Source: JBOHRE01 sp050732635 (lineage in GTDB: Bacteria; Gemmatimonadota; Gemmatimonadetes; Longimicrobiales; RSA9). Taken from it: a stretch of 15,684 nt of DNA. The notes under the pieces were generated by a model. That model made no database searches and had not been told where the DNA came from. It was given only the letters and a program-made list of their open reading frames with translations. Position 1 is the first letter of the stretch, and the number at the start of each line of letters is the position of its first letter. The stretch is taken from the NCBI GenBank assembly GCA_050732635.1, contig JBOHRE010000078.1, positions 1-15,684 on the forward strand, given 5' to 3'. The translations under genes were made by a program, and so were the position numbers. Positions 1 to 6,408 of the stretch are shown piece after piece.

Positions 1-431
1 GGCGTCGGGCGGGCCACGCGCGGCGCGAGCGCTCGGCGCGCGACGTCACCGGCGGCGGCGCCGGGATAATCGATGGCCAGTCGACGCAGGTAGGCATCGG
101 CCCGGCTGGTGTCGCCGGCGGCGAGCAGGCCCTGGCCGAGACGCAGCAATGCGTCGGGCGCCTGCGGTGTGGTCGGATAACCGAGAACGAGCGCGAGCAG
201 GTCCGGCTCGGCGTCGCTGAAGCGGCGCTGCAGAATCGCGCGGAGATAGAGCGCCTGCGGGCGCTCGGGCGACGCCGCGGCGCCGTTGGCACGCCACCAG
301 TCGGCGACGTGCGCGCGCGCGGCGGTGGCGTGGCCGGATCTGGCGAGCGAATCAGCGCGTGCCAGCGGGCTCTGGGCGAGTGCGGGCGTGGCGAGCGAGA
401 GCAGGCAGAGCAGCGCGCGGCAGCAGACCAT
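1..431 (-). CDS. Exported TPR-like protein, N-terminal part (runs off the left edge)
   Basis: The frame opens at ATG 431 and stays open to base 1, giving 143 residues without a stop. Residues 1-20 look like a Sec signal peptide: a hydrophobic core (LLCLLSLATPALA) followed by a likely cut before Gln20, so the product should be periplasmic or outer-membrane associated. Residues about 60-135 are helical and resemble the tetratricopeptide units of YbgF/BamD-type envelope proteins, with phrases such as YPTTPQAPDALLRLGQGLL and AYLRRLAIDYPG. The start lies 28 bp after the holA stop on the same strand, so it is probably the last visible gene of the anti-sigma/holA transcript. No clear Shine-Dalgarno precedes the ATG. 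The C-terminus, which could carry a further domain such as SPOR, lies outside the window. That it is an exported helical-repeat protein is well supported; its exact role is unknown. Confidence 0.72.
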   Translation of the reverse strand, partial: MVCCRALLCLLSLATPALAQSPLARADSLARSGHATAARAHVADWWRANGAAASPERPQALYLRAILQRRFSDAEPDLLALVLGYPTTPQAPDALLRLGQGLLAAGDTSRADAYLRRLAIDYPGAAAGDVARRALAPRVARPT

Positions 432-459
432 CGGCGAGCGTCGTCGTCGCCCGGCGGCG

Positions 460-1473
460 TCAGGCGGTGGGTGCCGCACGAGCGTCCATGCGGAGCAGTG
501 CCTCCTCGAGCACCTGTCGGTCGGTCAGCGATGCGGATTTGAGCAGCCGGTCGGCGCGAAAGAGGTCGTCGAGTGCGGCATCGATGAGCGCTGGCGACCA
601 GCGCTTGGCCTGACCTGTGATGCGTCGCGCCAGCCATTTTTGATTGGGCGGCAGCTCTGCTTGCAGAGCGCGCTCGCCGCCGGTGCTAACGATCGCCAGG
701 CGCAGGAGCTGCGCGCCGAGGCCGATCACGAGACCCACGCCCGATTCGCCGGATTCGAGCAGGATGGGCAGGGTCCGGCGCGCTTCGGCGAAGCGAGCGT
801 TGCCGACCATGTCGAACCATTCCCAACGGTTCTGCCGGGCAATCGGACCAACGACCTTCTGGACATCATCGATGGTGATGCGGGCGCGCTCACCGACGAA
901 CTCGCGAAGCTTAGCGAGCTCCGGCATGAGCATCGCCAGACCGCCGGGAATCGCGGCGGCCAGGGCGCGGGCGGCAGCGGGCTCGAGCGTGAGGCCGTCG
1001 GCTCGAGCGCGCTCCATCAGCCAGCCGGGCAGATCGGCGCCGCCGAGTGCCGGGAAATCGACGGCGCGAGCGCCGCGCTTCAGGCGCTCGTAGAACTGCG
1101 CCTTGCTGCCGGACGGAATCGATGTCAGCAGGATCAGCGCGAGGTCGGCGGCGGGTCGCTCGAGCGCGCCCTCGACCACGTCACGCAGCGCTGCCGAGGT
1201 GGCGAGCGCCTGCGCGTCACGCACGACGACGACGCGCCATGCAGCCATCATCGGTGGTGTTTGGATCACCGAGGCGAGCGCTTCGGGCGTGATCTCGCCG
1301 CCGCGGAGCTGATCGTAATTGAAGTCGCGGGTAGCCGGTTCGAGGTGCGCCTGGACGAGCCGTGTCGCCAGCTCGTCTTTGAGGTACTCCTCGTCGCCGA
1401 ACAGGAAGAAAACACCGCCACGCTCGCCGGATTCGACGGAGCGGAGCAGTCGTTCGGCGGCGAGCAGTGGCAT
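460..1473 (-). CDS. holA: DNA polymerase III subunit delta (clamp loader)
   Basis: The 337-residue product matches the HolA family in length and layout. The N-terminal phrase VFFLFGDEEYL (residues 21-31) is the family's hallmark start of the degenerate AAA+ fold. It is followed by FNYDQLRGGEITPEAL and a hydrophobic strand (WRVVVVRDAQAL). The C-terminal collar helices end with LPPNQKWLARRITGQAKRW and a segment with ADRLLKSASLTDRQVLEEAL. In the clamp loader, delta opens the beta sliding clamp so it can be placed on DNA; it acts in the cytoplasm with gamma/tau and delta-prime. The ATG start is 8 bp below the anti-sigma stop and has no good Shine-Dalgarno, which suggests translation follows from the upstream gene. 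The link to an anti-sigma gene is probably just operon convenience. Identification is from remembered family motifs. Confidence 0.9.
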   Translation of the reverse strand: MPLLAAERLLRSVESGERGGVFFLFGDEEYLKDELATRLVQAHLEPATRDFNYDQLRGGEITPEALASVIQTPPMMAAWRVVVVRDAQALATSAALRDVVEGALERPAADLALILLTSIPSGSKAQFYERLKRGARAVDFPALGGADLPGWLMERARADGLTLEPAAARALAAAIPGGLAMLMPELAKLREFVGERARITIDDVQKVVGPIARQNRWEWFDMVGNARFAEARRTLPILLESGESGVGLVIGLGAQLLRLAIVSTGGERALQAELPPNQKWLARRITGQAKRWSPALIDAALDDLFRADRLLKSASLTDRQVLEEALLRMDARAAPTA

Positions 1474-1481
1474 TGCGGGCG

Positions 1482-2129
1482 TCAGTCGTCGGCGGCGCGC
1501 ACGACTGCCGGCGCGGCCAATCCGGTGCCGATGCGGGCGGCGGGCGGCATGATGACGAGCGGCGAGAAGGGGCCGGGCGCGATGGCACCAGCGACGACGG
1601 GGAAGAACAGGGGCGAGGCGCCGGCATCGCCGAGCAGCAGCGGCCGTGCCCGCGCGCCGGCGTGAGCGAGCAGCGGCGCCACCAGACGATGCACATCCAC
1701 GGTTCGCGAGTCCGCCAGAAGGCCGGCTACGGGCATCCCATCGGACGGTCCCAGCAGGGCAGCCGCTGTGGGCTCCGCCTCCCCGGCGCGCAGCAGCGGG
1801 TTCCAGGCCGCCACCGCGACGCCCGCCGCGATCAGGATGGCGGCCGCCACACCGGGCCCGAAGCGCGGTGCCGCCCGCCGCGCCTCTTCCTCGTGCAGCA
1901 GCCGGTGGCGCAGACGCGCCTCGAAGTCATCGGACGGGCCGACCGGCTCGAGCTGCCGGAGCAGCAGTGGTGCGCGGCGCACGGCGCGATCGTAGCGGGC
2001 ACAATGCGCGCAACGCCGCGCATGGGCCTCGAACCGAGCCAGCTCGGCGACCGGGACCAGGCCGTCCACGTAGTCCGAGTGGGCCGCCAGGAACGCCGCG
2101 CACGTCAGCTCCGAACTCTCACCAATCAT
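1482..2129 (-). CDS. Zinc-finger anti-sigma factor, single-pass membrane protein
   Basis: The 215-residue protein begins with a ZAS-type zinc-binding segment: His36-x3-Cys40-x2-Cys43, with Cys10 or His17 as a possible fourth ligand. This is the signature of cytoplasmic anti-sigma domains that sequester ECF sigma factors. A basic stretch then leads into one membrane segment at about residues 91-109 (GPGVAAAILIAAGVAVAAW). The remaining 105 residues, rich in Ala, Pro and Leu, would be periplasmic and could act as the sensory part; I recognise no domain there. The partner is almost certainly the ECF sigma factor encoded just upstream on the same strand. A terminator and a new promoter motif lie between the two genes, so their expression may be uncoupled. 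A weak AGGA sits about 11 bases before the ATG. Confidence 0.82.
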   Translation of the reverse strand: MIGESSELTCAAFLAAHSDYVDGLVPVAELARFEAHARRCAHCARYDRAVRRAPLLLRQLEPVGPSDDFEARLRHRLLHEEEARRAAPRFGPGVAAAILIAAGVAVAAWNPLLRAGEAEPTAAALLGPSDGMPVAGLLADSRTVDVHRLVAPLLAHAGARARPLLLGDAGASPLFFPVVAGAIAPGPFSPLVIMPPAARIGTGLAAPAVVRAADD

Positions 2130-2197
2130 GGTCTGGAAATCCTGCCGTTGGACTGCCGATCCCGCAACACCTCACCCGTCCCCTCTCGGCTCCGTTC

Positions 2198-2224
2198 TAC
2201 GACCGCGGACCCCCAGGGGTTCCC
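2198..2224 (-). promoter_or_regulatory. Candidate ECF-type promoter for the anti-sigma/holA transcript
   Basis: On the minus strand GGGAAC (2224-2219) is followed after 17 bases by CGTA (2201-2198). This is close to the GGAAC / CGTA-or-CGTC pattern of ECF sigma promoters. It lies downstream of the sigma terminator and about 70 bp upstream of the anti-sigma ATG, where a promoter for that gene is needed. An imperfect palindrome (GGACCCC / GGGGTTCC, 2207-2223) overlaps the -35 box and could be an operator. The call rests on motif matching only. Confidence 0.35.
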
Positions 2225-2228
2225 TTCC

Positions 2229-2268
2229 AAAAAAACGGCGACCCCGCCGGCCGTGGCCGACGGGGTCG
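2229..2268 (-). terminator. Intrinsic terminator after the ECF sigma gene
   Basis: A perfect 8-bp outer stem (CGACCCCG 2239-2246 with CGGGGTCG 2261-2268) encloses a second stem (CGGCC 2248-2252 with GGCCG 2255-2259). On the minus strand the hairpin is followed almost directly by seven T residues (2235-2229). It starts 24 bp after the sigma stop codon, so it should end the sigma transcript before the anti-sigma gene. Confidence 0.82.
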
Positions 2269-2292
2269 TTTCACCCTCCTGCACCTATCGCT

Positions 2293-2931
2293 TCAGTCGA
2301 GCAGGGGCGCAATGAGCTGCGCGAAATTGTTGCGCGCGCGGTTCAGCCGGCTCTTCACCGTCCCTAGATTCACGCCCGTGATCTCGGAGATCTCCTCGTA
2401 CGTCTTCCCTTCCATCTCTCGCAGCAGGAATACCTCTCGGTGGTGGCGCGGCAGCTCGCTCACCGTCTGCTCGACGAGCTGTCGCAGATGCCGCTTCCGG
2501 TACAGATCGTCGGGTCGGTACGTGTTGTCCTCCCACTCGAGCGGCCGCTGATCGCCGTCCGCCCACGTGCCGCGGATCGCCTGGAACAGGACCAGTGGAT
2601 TGCGCGACCGATTGCGCAGCTCGTTCTTCGCGAGGTTGCTCGCGATCGTGTAGATCCAGGTCGAAAACTTCTTCGTCTGGTCGAACCGCTGCATGTGACG
2701 ATAGACCCGGATGAAGGTCTCCTGAACCAGATCCTCCGAACGATCCCGATCGCCGATCATGCGGTACACGAAGTTGATCAGGCGGTCCTGGTAGCGCGTC
2801 ACCAGCTCATCGAACGAGCGACGTCGCCCGTCCAGGAACGCGGCGACCAGCTCACTGTCGGTCAGCTCCGACAGCGGCTGCGGCGCCTGCTGCACTTCCG
2901 TCCCGCGCCTGGTCTTCGCCGCCTTCAACAT
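2293..2931 (-). CDS. ECF-family RNA polymerase sigma factor (RpoE/SigW type)
   Basis: The product has 212 residues. Region 2 spans about residues 39-110, with the core-binding phrase DLVQETFIRVYRH (67-79) and the -10-recognising helix FSTWIYTIASNLAKNELR. Region 4 lies in the last 60 residues, with SELPRHHREVFLLREMEGK and the helix-turn-helix YEEISEITGVNLGTVKSRL that reads the -35 element. There is no region 1 or 3, as usual for group 4 sigma factors. The start is ATG 2931, set by a very strong ribosome site (GGGGGAGG, 2940-2933); the open frame continues upstream but without sigma-like sequence. The next gene on this strand encodes a ZAS anti-sigma factor, its likely inhibitor. ECF pairs usually respond to envelope stress, but the actual signal cannot be read here. 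Confidence 0.93.
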   Translation of the reverse strand: MLKAAKTRRGTEVQQAPQPLSELTDSELVAAFLDGRRRSFDELVTRYQDRLINFVYRMIGDRDRSEDLVQETFIRVYRHMQRFDQTKKFSTWIYTIASNLAKNELRNRSRNPLVLFQAIRGTWADGDQRPLEWEDNTYRPDDLYRKRHLRQLVEQTVSELPRHHREVFLLREMEGKTYEEISEITGVNLGTVKSRLNRARNNFAQLIAPLLD

Positions 2932-2932
2932 G

Positions 2933-2984
2933 CCTCCCCCTTGCTCGGCACCCGAGCGGTACGGCGCCGGCTTCGCCGCCGGCG
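2933..2984 (-). promoter_or_regulatory. Sigma-gene leader: Shine-Dalgarno with two upstream hairpins
   Basis: Just before the sigma start the mRNA would carry GGGGGAGG (2940-2933). Two bases 5' of it is a perfect 6-bp hairpin with a 3-base loop (GCTCGG 2943-2948 / CCGAGC 2952-2957). Further 5' is a 7-bp hairpin with a 6-base loop (CGCCGGC 2965-2971 / GCCGGCG 2978-2984). They could shape access to the ribosome site or stabilise the mRNA; in such GC-rich DNA chance is also possible. Confidence 0.4.
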
Positions 2985-3080
2985 GCCGCCTCCTCACCGG
3001 GGCAGGTTCCATTCCCCGGCAGCCAGCCCCGCGACGCGCCCTGTTTCGACCCGTTAAAACGCTCCGCTGCAATGAAATAT

Positions 3081-3107
3081 GACGCCGCCCGCGCACGGTT
3101 CGTTGCA
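3081..3107 (-). promoter_or_regulatory. Possible ECF-type promoter for the sigma gene
   Basis: On the minus strand TGCAAC (3107-3102) is followed after exactly 17 bases by CGTC (3084-3081) and an AT-rich run. The spacing equals that of the candidate promoter before the anti-sigma gene, as expected if the sigma factor drives both. The -35 box is imperfect and the predicted leader would be about 140 bases, so this is a weak call. Confidence 0.22.
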
Positions 3108-3114
3108 TCCCGCA

Positions 3115-3145
3115 TGTCCTGCCTGGAGGACAGGCACTGTCCTCC
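3115..3145. repeat. Overlapping inverted repeats that can form two exclusive hairpins
   Basis: A perfect 9-bp inverted repeat with a 3-base centre (GGAGGACAG 3125-3133, gca, CTGTCCTCC 3137-3145) sits between the Nudix stop and the sigma gene. A further TGTCCT at 3115-3120 can also pair with the same AGGACA (3127-3132), making an alternative 6-bp hairpin. No T-run follows on either strand, so it is not a standard intrinsic terminator. It may be an operator, a Rho-independent-like 3' stabiliser for the five-gene operon, or a switchable RNA fold. Confidence 0.55.
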
Positions 3146-3181
3146 GGGCGGGAAATCGGGCCGTCGGCTACTGCGTCGCGG

Positions 3182-3778
3182 CTAGGGAATGGGACGCCGC
3201 AGCCACGCCGCGCCCGCGCACAGGGTGCAGATCGTCTTGGCATCGACGATGAGGCCGGATCGGATGCCGTCGAGCGCCTCGGAGAGTGACATGCGGACGG
3301 GCTCGAGGAACTCGTCGGGGTCGTGCGCCAGGCGGCCGGCGGTGCAATCGAGGCCGAGGAACAGGTGGATGACTTCGTCGGTGAAGCCGGGCGTGGTGTA
3401 GATGCGGGTGAGGCGCTCGAGGCGGCCGGCGACCAGGCCGGTCTCCTCCTCGAGCTCACGACGCGCGCACACGGCCCAGTCCTCGCCGAGCCGATCGGGG
3501 CGGCCAGCCGGGACCTCGAGCAGATACCCGTCGGCGGCATAGCGGTACTGGCGGACGAGCACGACCGTCGGATCCGGCGCGGCGGGGTCATCGATCACCG
3601 GCAACACGGCAGCGGCACCCGAGTGGCGGATCATCTCGAGCTCGCCGACCGATCCATCGGGAAAGCGCACGGTGTCGATGGAGAGATCGACGATGCGCCC
3701 CTGGTGAATGGGACGTCGTCGGATGCGGCCCACCGGTCCGCTCTGGCCGGGAGCCGGTTCCGGATCAGTCGGCCCCAT
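3182..3778 (-). CDS. Nudix hydrolase, ADP-ribose pyrophosphatase-like
   Basis: This 198-residue protein carries a Nudix box at about residues 92-115. Gly92 opens it, Glu99 is followed by the core RELEEETGL (107-115), which provides the Mg-binding glutamates. Sequence before the box (GRIVDLSIDTVRFPDG, LLEVPAGRP) follows the ADP-sugar pyrophosphatase branch, which splits ADP-ribose or other NDP-sugars into AMP and a sugar phosphate. Oddly, six residues instead of the usual five separate the first Gly and Glu. The start ATG 3778 lies inside the preceding M16 gene (14-bp overlap) and is preceded by GGAGGT (3786-3781), rather close at 2 bases. The open frame extends further upstream but reads as an out-of-frame copy of the M16 tail. 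It is the last gene of the five-gene operon. The substrate is not certain. Confidence 0.88.
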   Translation of the reverse strand: MGPTDPEPAPGQSGPVGRIRRRPIHQGRIVDLSIDTVRFPDGSVGELEMIRHSGAAAVLPVIDDPAAPDPTVVLVRQYRYAADGYLLEVPAGRPDRLGEDWAVCARRELEEETGLVAGRLERLTRIYTTPGFTDEVIHLFLGLDCTAGRLAHDPDEFLEPVRMSLSEALDGIRSGLIVDAKTICTLCAGAAWLRRPIP

Positions 3779-5123
3779 GCACCTCCACGGGCCCGACGCC
3801 GAGCTGGATAAGTGGATCGTGTATGGACCCGGCGTCGCCGACGACGATGATGGCGAACCGATCGGGCCGCAGGTGCTCGCGTGCGACGCGCCTGACATCG
3901 TCGGCACGCACGGCCAGGATCCGCGCACCGTAGGTGCCGAAATAATCGAGCGGCAGGTCGTAGACCACGATGTCTGCGAAGCGCGCGGCGAGCTGGTCGG
4001 TGGTCTGGAGCTGGAGCGGCATCACGCCGGCGAGGTAATCGCGCGCGTCCGCGACCTCCTGATCGGTCGGTCCGCTGTCGCGCAGCTCGGCGATCTCACG
4101 CAGCGCCTCGCGCACGGCGGCAGCGGTGACGTCGGTCGCGACGGCGACCTGCACGAGAAAGGGCCCCGGACGCCGGCGGAAGCCGAAGCTGCTGCGGGCG
4201 CCGTAGGTGAAGCCGTGCCGCTCGCGCAGCGACATGTTGAGTCGACTCGTGAAGGCGCCGCCGAGCAGCGTGTTCATGACGAGGACGGCAAAATAGTCGC
4301 GGTGTGAGCGAGGCAAGCCGACCTGACCGATCCGGATCTCGGATTGAACTGCGCCCGGGCGGTCGACGACGAACACGGCGGTCTTCTCGACGGGGCTGCG
4401 CACAGCGAACTCCGCGCCCTGCGGCTTGGTACCGCTCCAGTCCGCGAAGTGGCGTGCGGCGAGGCGTTCGGCGGCGGCCGCGTCGACCGCGCCCACCAGC
4501 AGCAGAGCGGCCCCAGCGGGCACGTAGTAGCTGCGATGGAAGGCGACGGCCGCGCCGCGCTCGATCTCCTCGACCTCAGCAGCCGTACCGATGAGAGGGC
4601 GCGCGTAGACGCCGTCACGGCCGAAAATGAAGCGCGCCGCCATGTCGTTGGCGAGCGCGCGGGGCTCCTTGCGTCGCTGGAGCAGATCGGCGAGCTGCTC
4701 GTCGCGCAGGCGTCGGATCTCCGACTCCGGGAAGGACGGCCGCCGCAGGATGTCCGCGAAGAGCGCGGCGGCCGGCTCGAGCCGATGCGCGGGGACGGTG
4801 ATGCGCGCGGCGGCCGCGTCCCAGCCGGCCTCGATGTGCAGATCGATGCCGAGCTGCTCGAGCTTCCAGGCGAGGTCCGCGGCGTCGAGGGTCGCCGTCC
4901 CGGTCTCCAGAGCGGCGGCCGTCAGGTGCGCCAGGCCCGCCTGACCTGCCGGATCGCGCTCCGCGCCCGCATCCAGGATCAGGCCCGCGGTCACGACTGG
5001 CAGCTCGCCGTAGGGCGCGACGATGACATCGAGACCACTCGCCAGTCGGCTGCGCTGCGCGGCCGGGAACTCGAACGGACGTACGGCGCCGCAGGCCGGC
5101 GGCTGCGCGCGGTCCAGATTCAT
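3765..5123 (-). CDS. M16-family peptidase-like subunit without zinc site (non-catalytic partner)
   Basis: The 452-residue protein has the two-domain M16 fold: an N-terminal domain (about residues 25-225) and a C-terminal domain (about 240-440). The zinc motif HxxEH is degenerate: the matching place reads His66-Leu-Thr-Ala-Ala, so two of the required residues are missing. In contrast, the C-terminal domain keeps the substrate-binding Arg/Tyr pair in SRLNMSLRERHGFTY (Arg300 and Tyr307, with the standard six residues between). In known bacterial M16 heterodimers one chain supplies zinc and the other this pair. The start codon overlaps the stop of the catalytic M16 gene by 4 bp (ATGA), supporting coupled, roughly equal synthesis. 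No signal peptide is visible. Inactive alone, it most likely works as a complex with its neighbour; the substrate is unknown. Confidence 0.9.
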   Translation of the reverse strand: MNLDRAQPPACGAVRPFEFPAAQRSRLASGLDVIVAPYGELPVVTAGLILDAGAERDPAGQAGLAHLTAAALETGTATLDAADLAWKLEQLGIDLHIEAGWDAAAARITVPAHRLEPAAALFADILRRPSFPESEIRRLRDEQLADLLQRRKEPRALANDMAARFIFGRDGVYARPLIGTAAEVEEIERGAAVAFHRSYYVPAGAALLLVGAVDAAAAERLAARHFADWSGTKPQGAEFAVRSPVEKTAVFVVDRPGAVQSEIRIGQVGLPRSHRDYFAVLVMNTLLGGAFTSRLNMSLRERHGFTYGARSSFGFRRRPGPFLVQVAVATDVTAAAVREALREIAELRDSGPTDQEVADARDYLAGVMPLQLQTTDQLAARFADIVVYDLPLDYFGTYGARILAVRADDVRRVAREHLRPDRFAIIVVGDAGSIHDPLIQLGVGPVEVHGAD

Positions 5124-6406
5124 GGCGAAGACTCTGGCACGTACACCAGCGCGGCCCGGTTGTCGGGCACGAGATCCTGCGCCGCGAACGTGCGCACGGC
5201 CTCCGGCGTGACGGCCCGTATGCGCTCGATCTCCGTGTTGATGCGCTCCGGCTCATCGAACAGCGTCGTGTACATGGACAGCAGATCGGCGCGCTCGTCC
5301 ACGCGCTGCAGGTCGATGAGCTGCCTCGACTCAATGAGACTGATCGCACGCGCGACGTCACGATCGCTGGCGTCCCGGAGCGACTCGGCCTCCTGCTGCA
5401 ACGCCTGCTCGAGCGTGTCGGGATCGACGCCGGGCGACGCCGTCGCCCACAGCACCAGCATGCCGCGGCCGACCACGATCGGAAAAGCGTAGGCCACCAC
5501 ATCCTGCGCGAGCCGCAGTTCGCGCACCAGCCGGCTGTACAGCCGCGAGGCCTTGCCCCAGGCGAGCACGTGTGCGGCCACGGCCGCAGCGTAATGCGCC
5601 GGGTCACCGTAAGGCGGAATCCGGTAGGCGAGGTAGACGCGCGGCAGCGAGATGTCCTGCGCGACGAGGTCGCGCACGGTGCCGAGGTGCGGCTCGAGCT
5701 CGGTGCGACCCGGAATCGCGGGCACGGTCGGGCCGGCCGGGATCTCACCGAAGTACTGTTCAACGAGGGCTCGCGCACGCGGCGGATCGATATCGCCGGC
5801 CAGCGTCAACACGGCGTTGTTGGGCGCGTAGTACGTGCTGAAGAAGCGTTCGACGTCCTCGAGGCTCGCGGCATCGAGGTCGGCCATCGAGCCGATCACC
5901 GAATGATGGTACGGATGCTCCCGTGGGTAGACCAACGCTTGGAGGCGCTCGTCCCAATCGCCGTACGGTTGATTGTCGACGCGCCAGCGACGCTCGTTCT
6001 TCACGACCTCGCGCTGGTTGTCGAGCTTCGCTTGCGTCATTGCCGGCAGCAGCCAGCCCATACGATCGGCCTCGAGCCAAAGTCCGAGCTCGAGGTAATG
6101 CGCCGGCAGCGTCTCGTAGTAGTTGGTGCGATCGAGCCAGGTGGAGCCGTTCAGCGAGCCGCCGGCGCGCTCGATCAGCGAGAAATGGCCGTTCTCCGGG
6201 ACGTGGGAGCTGCCCTGGAACATCATGTGCTCGAACAGGTGAGCGAAGCCGGTGCGACCCTGGCGCTCGTTGCGCGAGCCCACGTTGTACCACAGGTTCA
6301 CCGCCACGACGGGCAGCGCCGCGTCGGGCGCCAGCACGACGCGTAGCCCGTTCTCCAGCGAAAACCGCTCGGTCGCAATGCGCGGCGCAGTAGGGGTGGT
6401 CCGCAT
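5120..6406 (-). CDS. M16-family zinc metallopeptidase, catalytic subunit
   Basis: The 428-residue product carries the inverted zinc motif HLFEH (His56, Glu59, His60) in GRTGFAHLFEHMMFQGS. A downstream Glu in VVKNERR (Glu138) probably completes the metal site. The phrase NGSTWLDRTNYYETLP is typical of bacterial M16B enzymes. The C-terminal domain reads SRLVRELRLAQDVVAYAFP and lacks the normal Arg-x6-Tyr pair, which is present instead in the next gene. This complementary loss argues for an obligate heterodimer that degrades peptides in an enclosed chamber. ATG 6406 comes 2 bases after the TPR stop (TGAGGATG), so translation is probably coupled; the open frame upstream reads through the TPR gene in another frame and is not real. 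No signal peptide is seen, so the complex may be cytoplasmic. Confidence 0.92.
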   Translation of the reverse strand: MRTTPTAPRIATERFSLENGLRVVLAPDAALPVVAVNLWYNVGSRNERQGRTGFAHLFEHMMFQGSSHVPENGHFSLIERAGGSLNGSTWLDRTNYYETLPAHYLELGLWLEADRMGWLLPAMTQAKLDNQREVVKNERRWRVDNQPYGDWDERLQALVYPREHPYHHSVIGSMADLDAASLEDVERFFSTYYAPNNAVLTLAGDIDPPRARALVEQYFGEIPAGPTVPAIPGRTELEPHLGTVRDLVAQDISLPRVYLAYRIPPYGDPAHYAAAVAAHVLAWGKASRLYSRLVRELRLAQDVVAYAFPIVVGRGMLVLWATASPGVDPDTLEQALQQEAESLRDASDRDVARAISLIESRQLIDLQRVDERADLLSMYTTLFDEPERINTEIERIRAVTPEAVRTFAAQDLVPDNRAALVYVPESSP

Positions 6407-6408
6407 CC

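Noticed and set aside
286..1665. 459-codon plus-strand open frame opposite holA and the anti-sigma gene
   Set aside because: It mirrors two well-recognised minus-strand genes, has no family-like motif, and long antisense frames are common in GC-rich DNA.
2985..3011. GGAAC on the minus strand near 3011-3007 as an alternative ECF -35 box for the sigma gene
   Set aside because: No CGT-type -10 element lies 16-17 bases downstream, so it does not form a bipartite promoter.
2932..3591. 220-codon N-terminal extension of the sigma-factor frame
   Set aside because: It runs through the intergenic region and the Nudix gene with no sigma-like sequence; the GGGGGAGG site fixes the start at 2931.
4344..5492. 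382-codon plus-strand frame spanning both M16 genes
   Set aside because: It crosses the junction of two overlapping genuine genes and has no recognisable domain.
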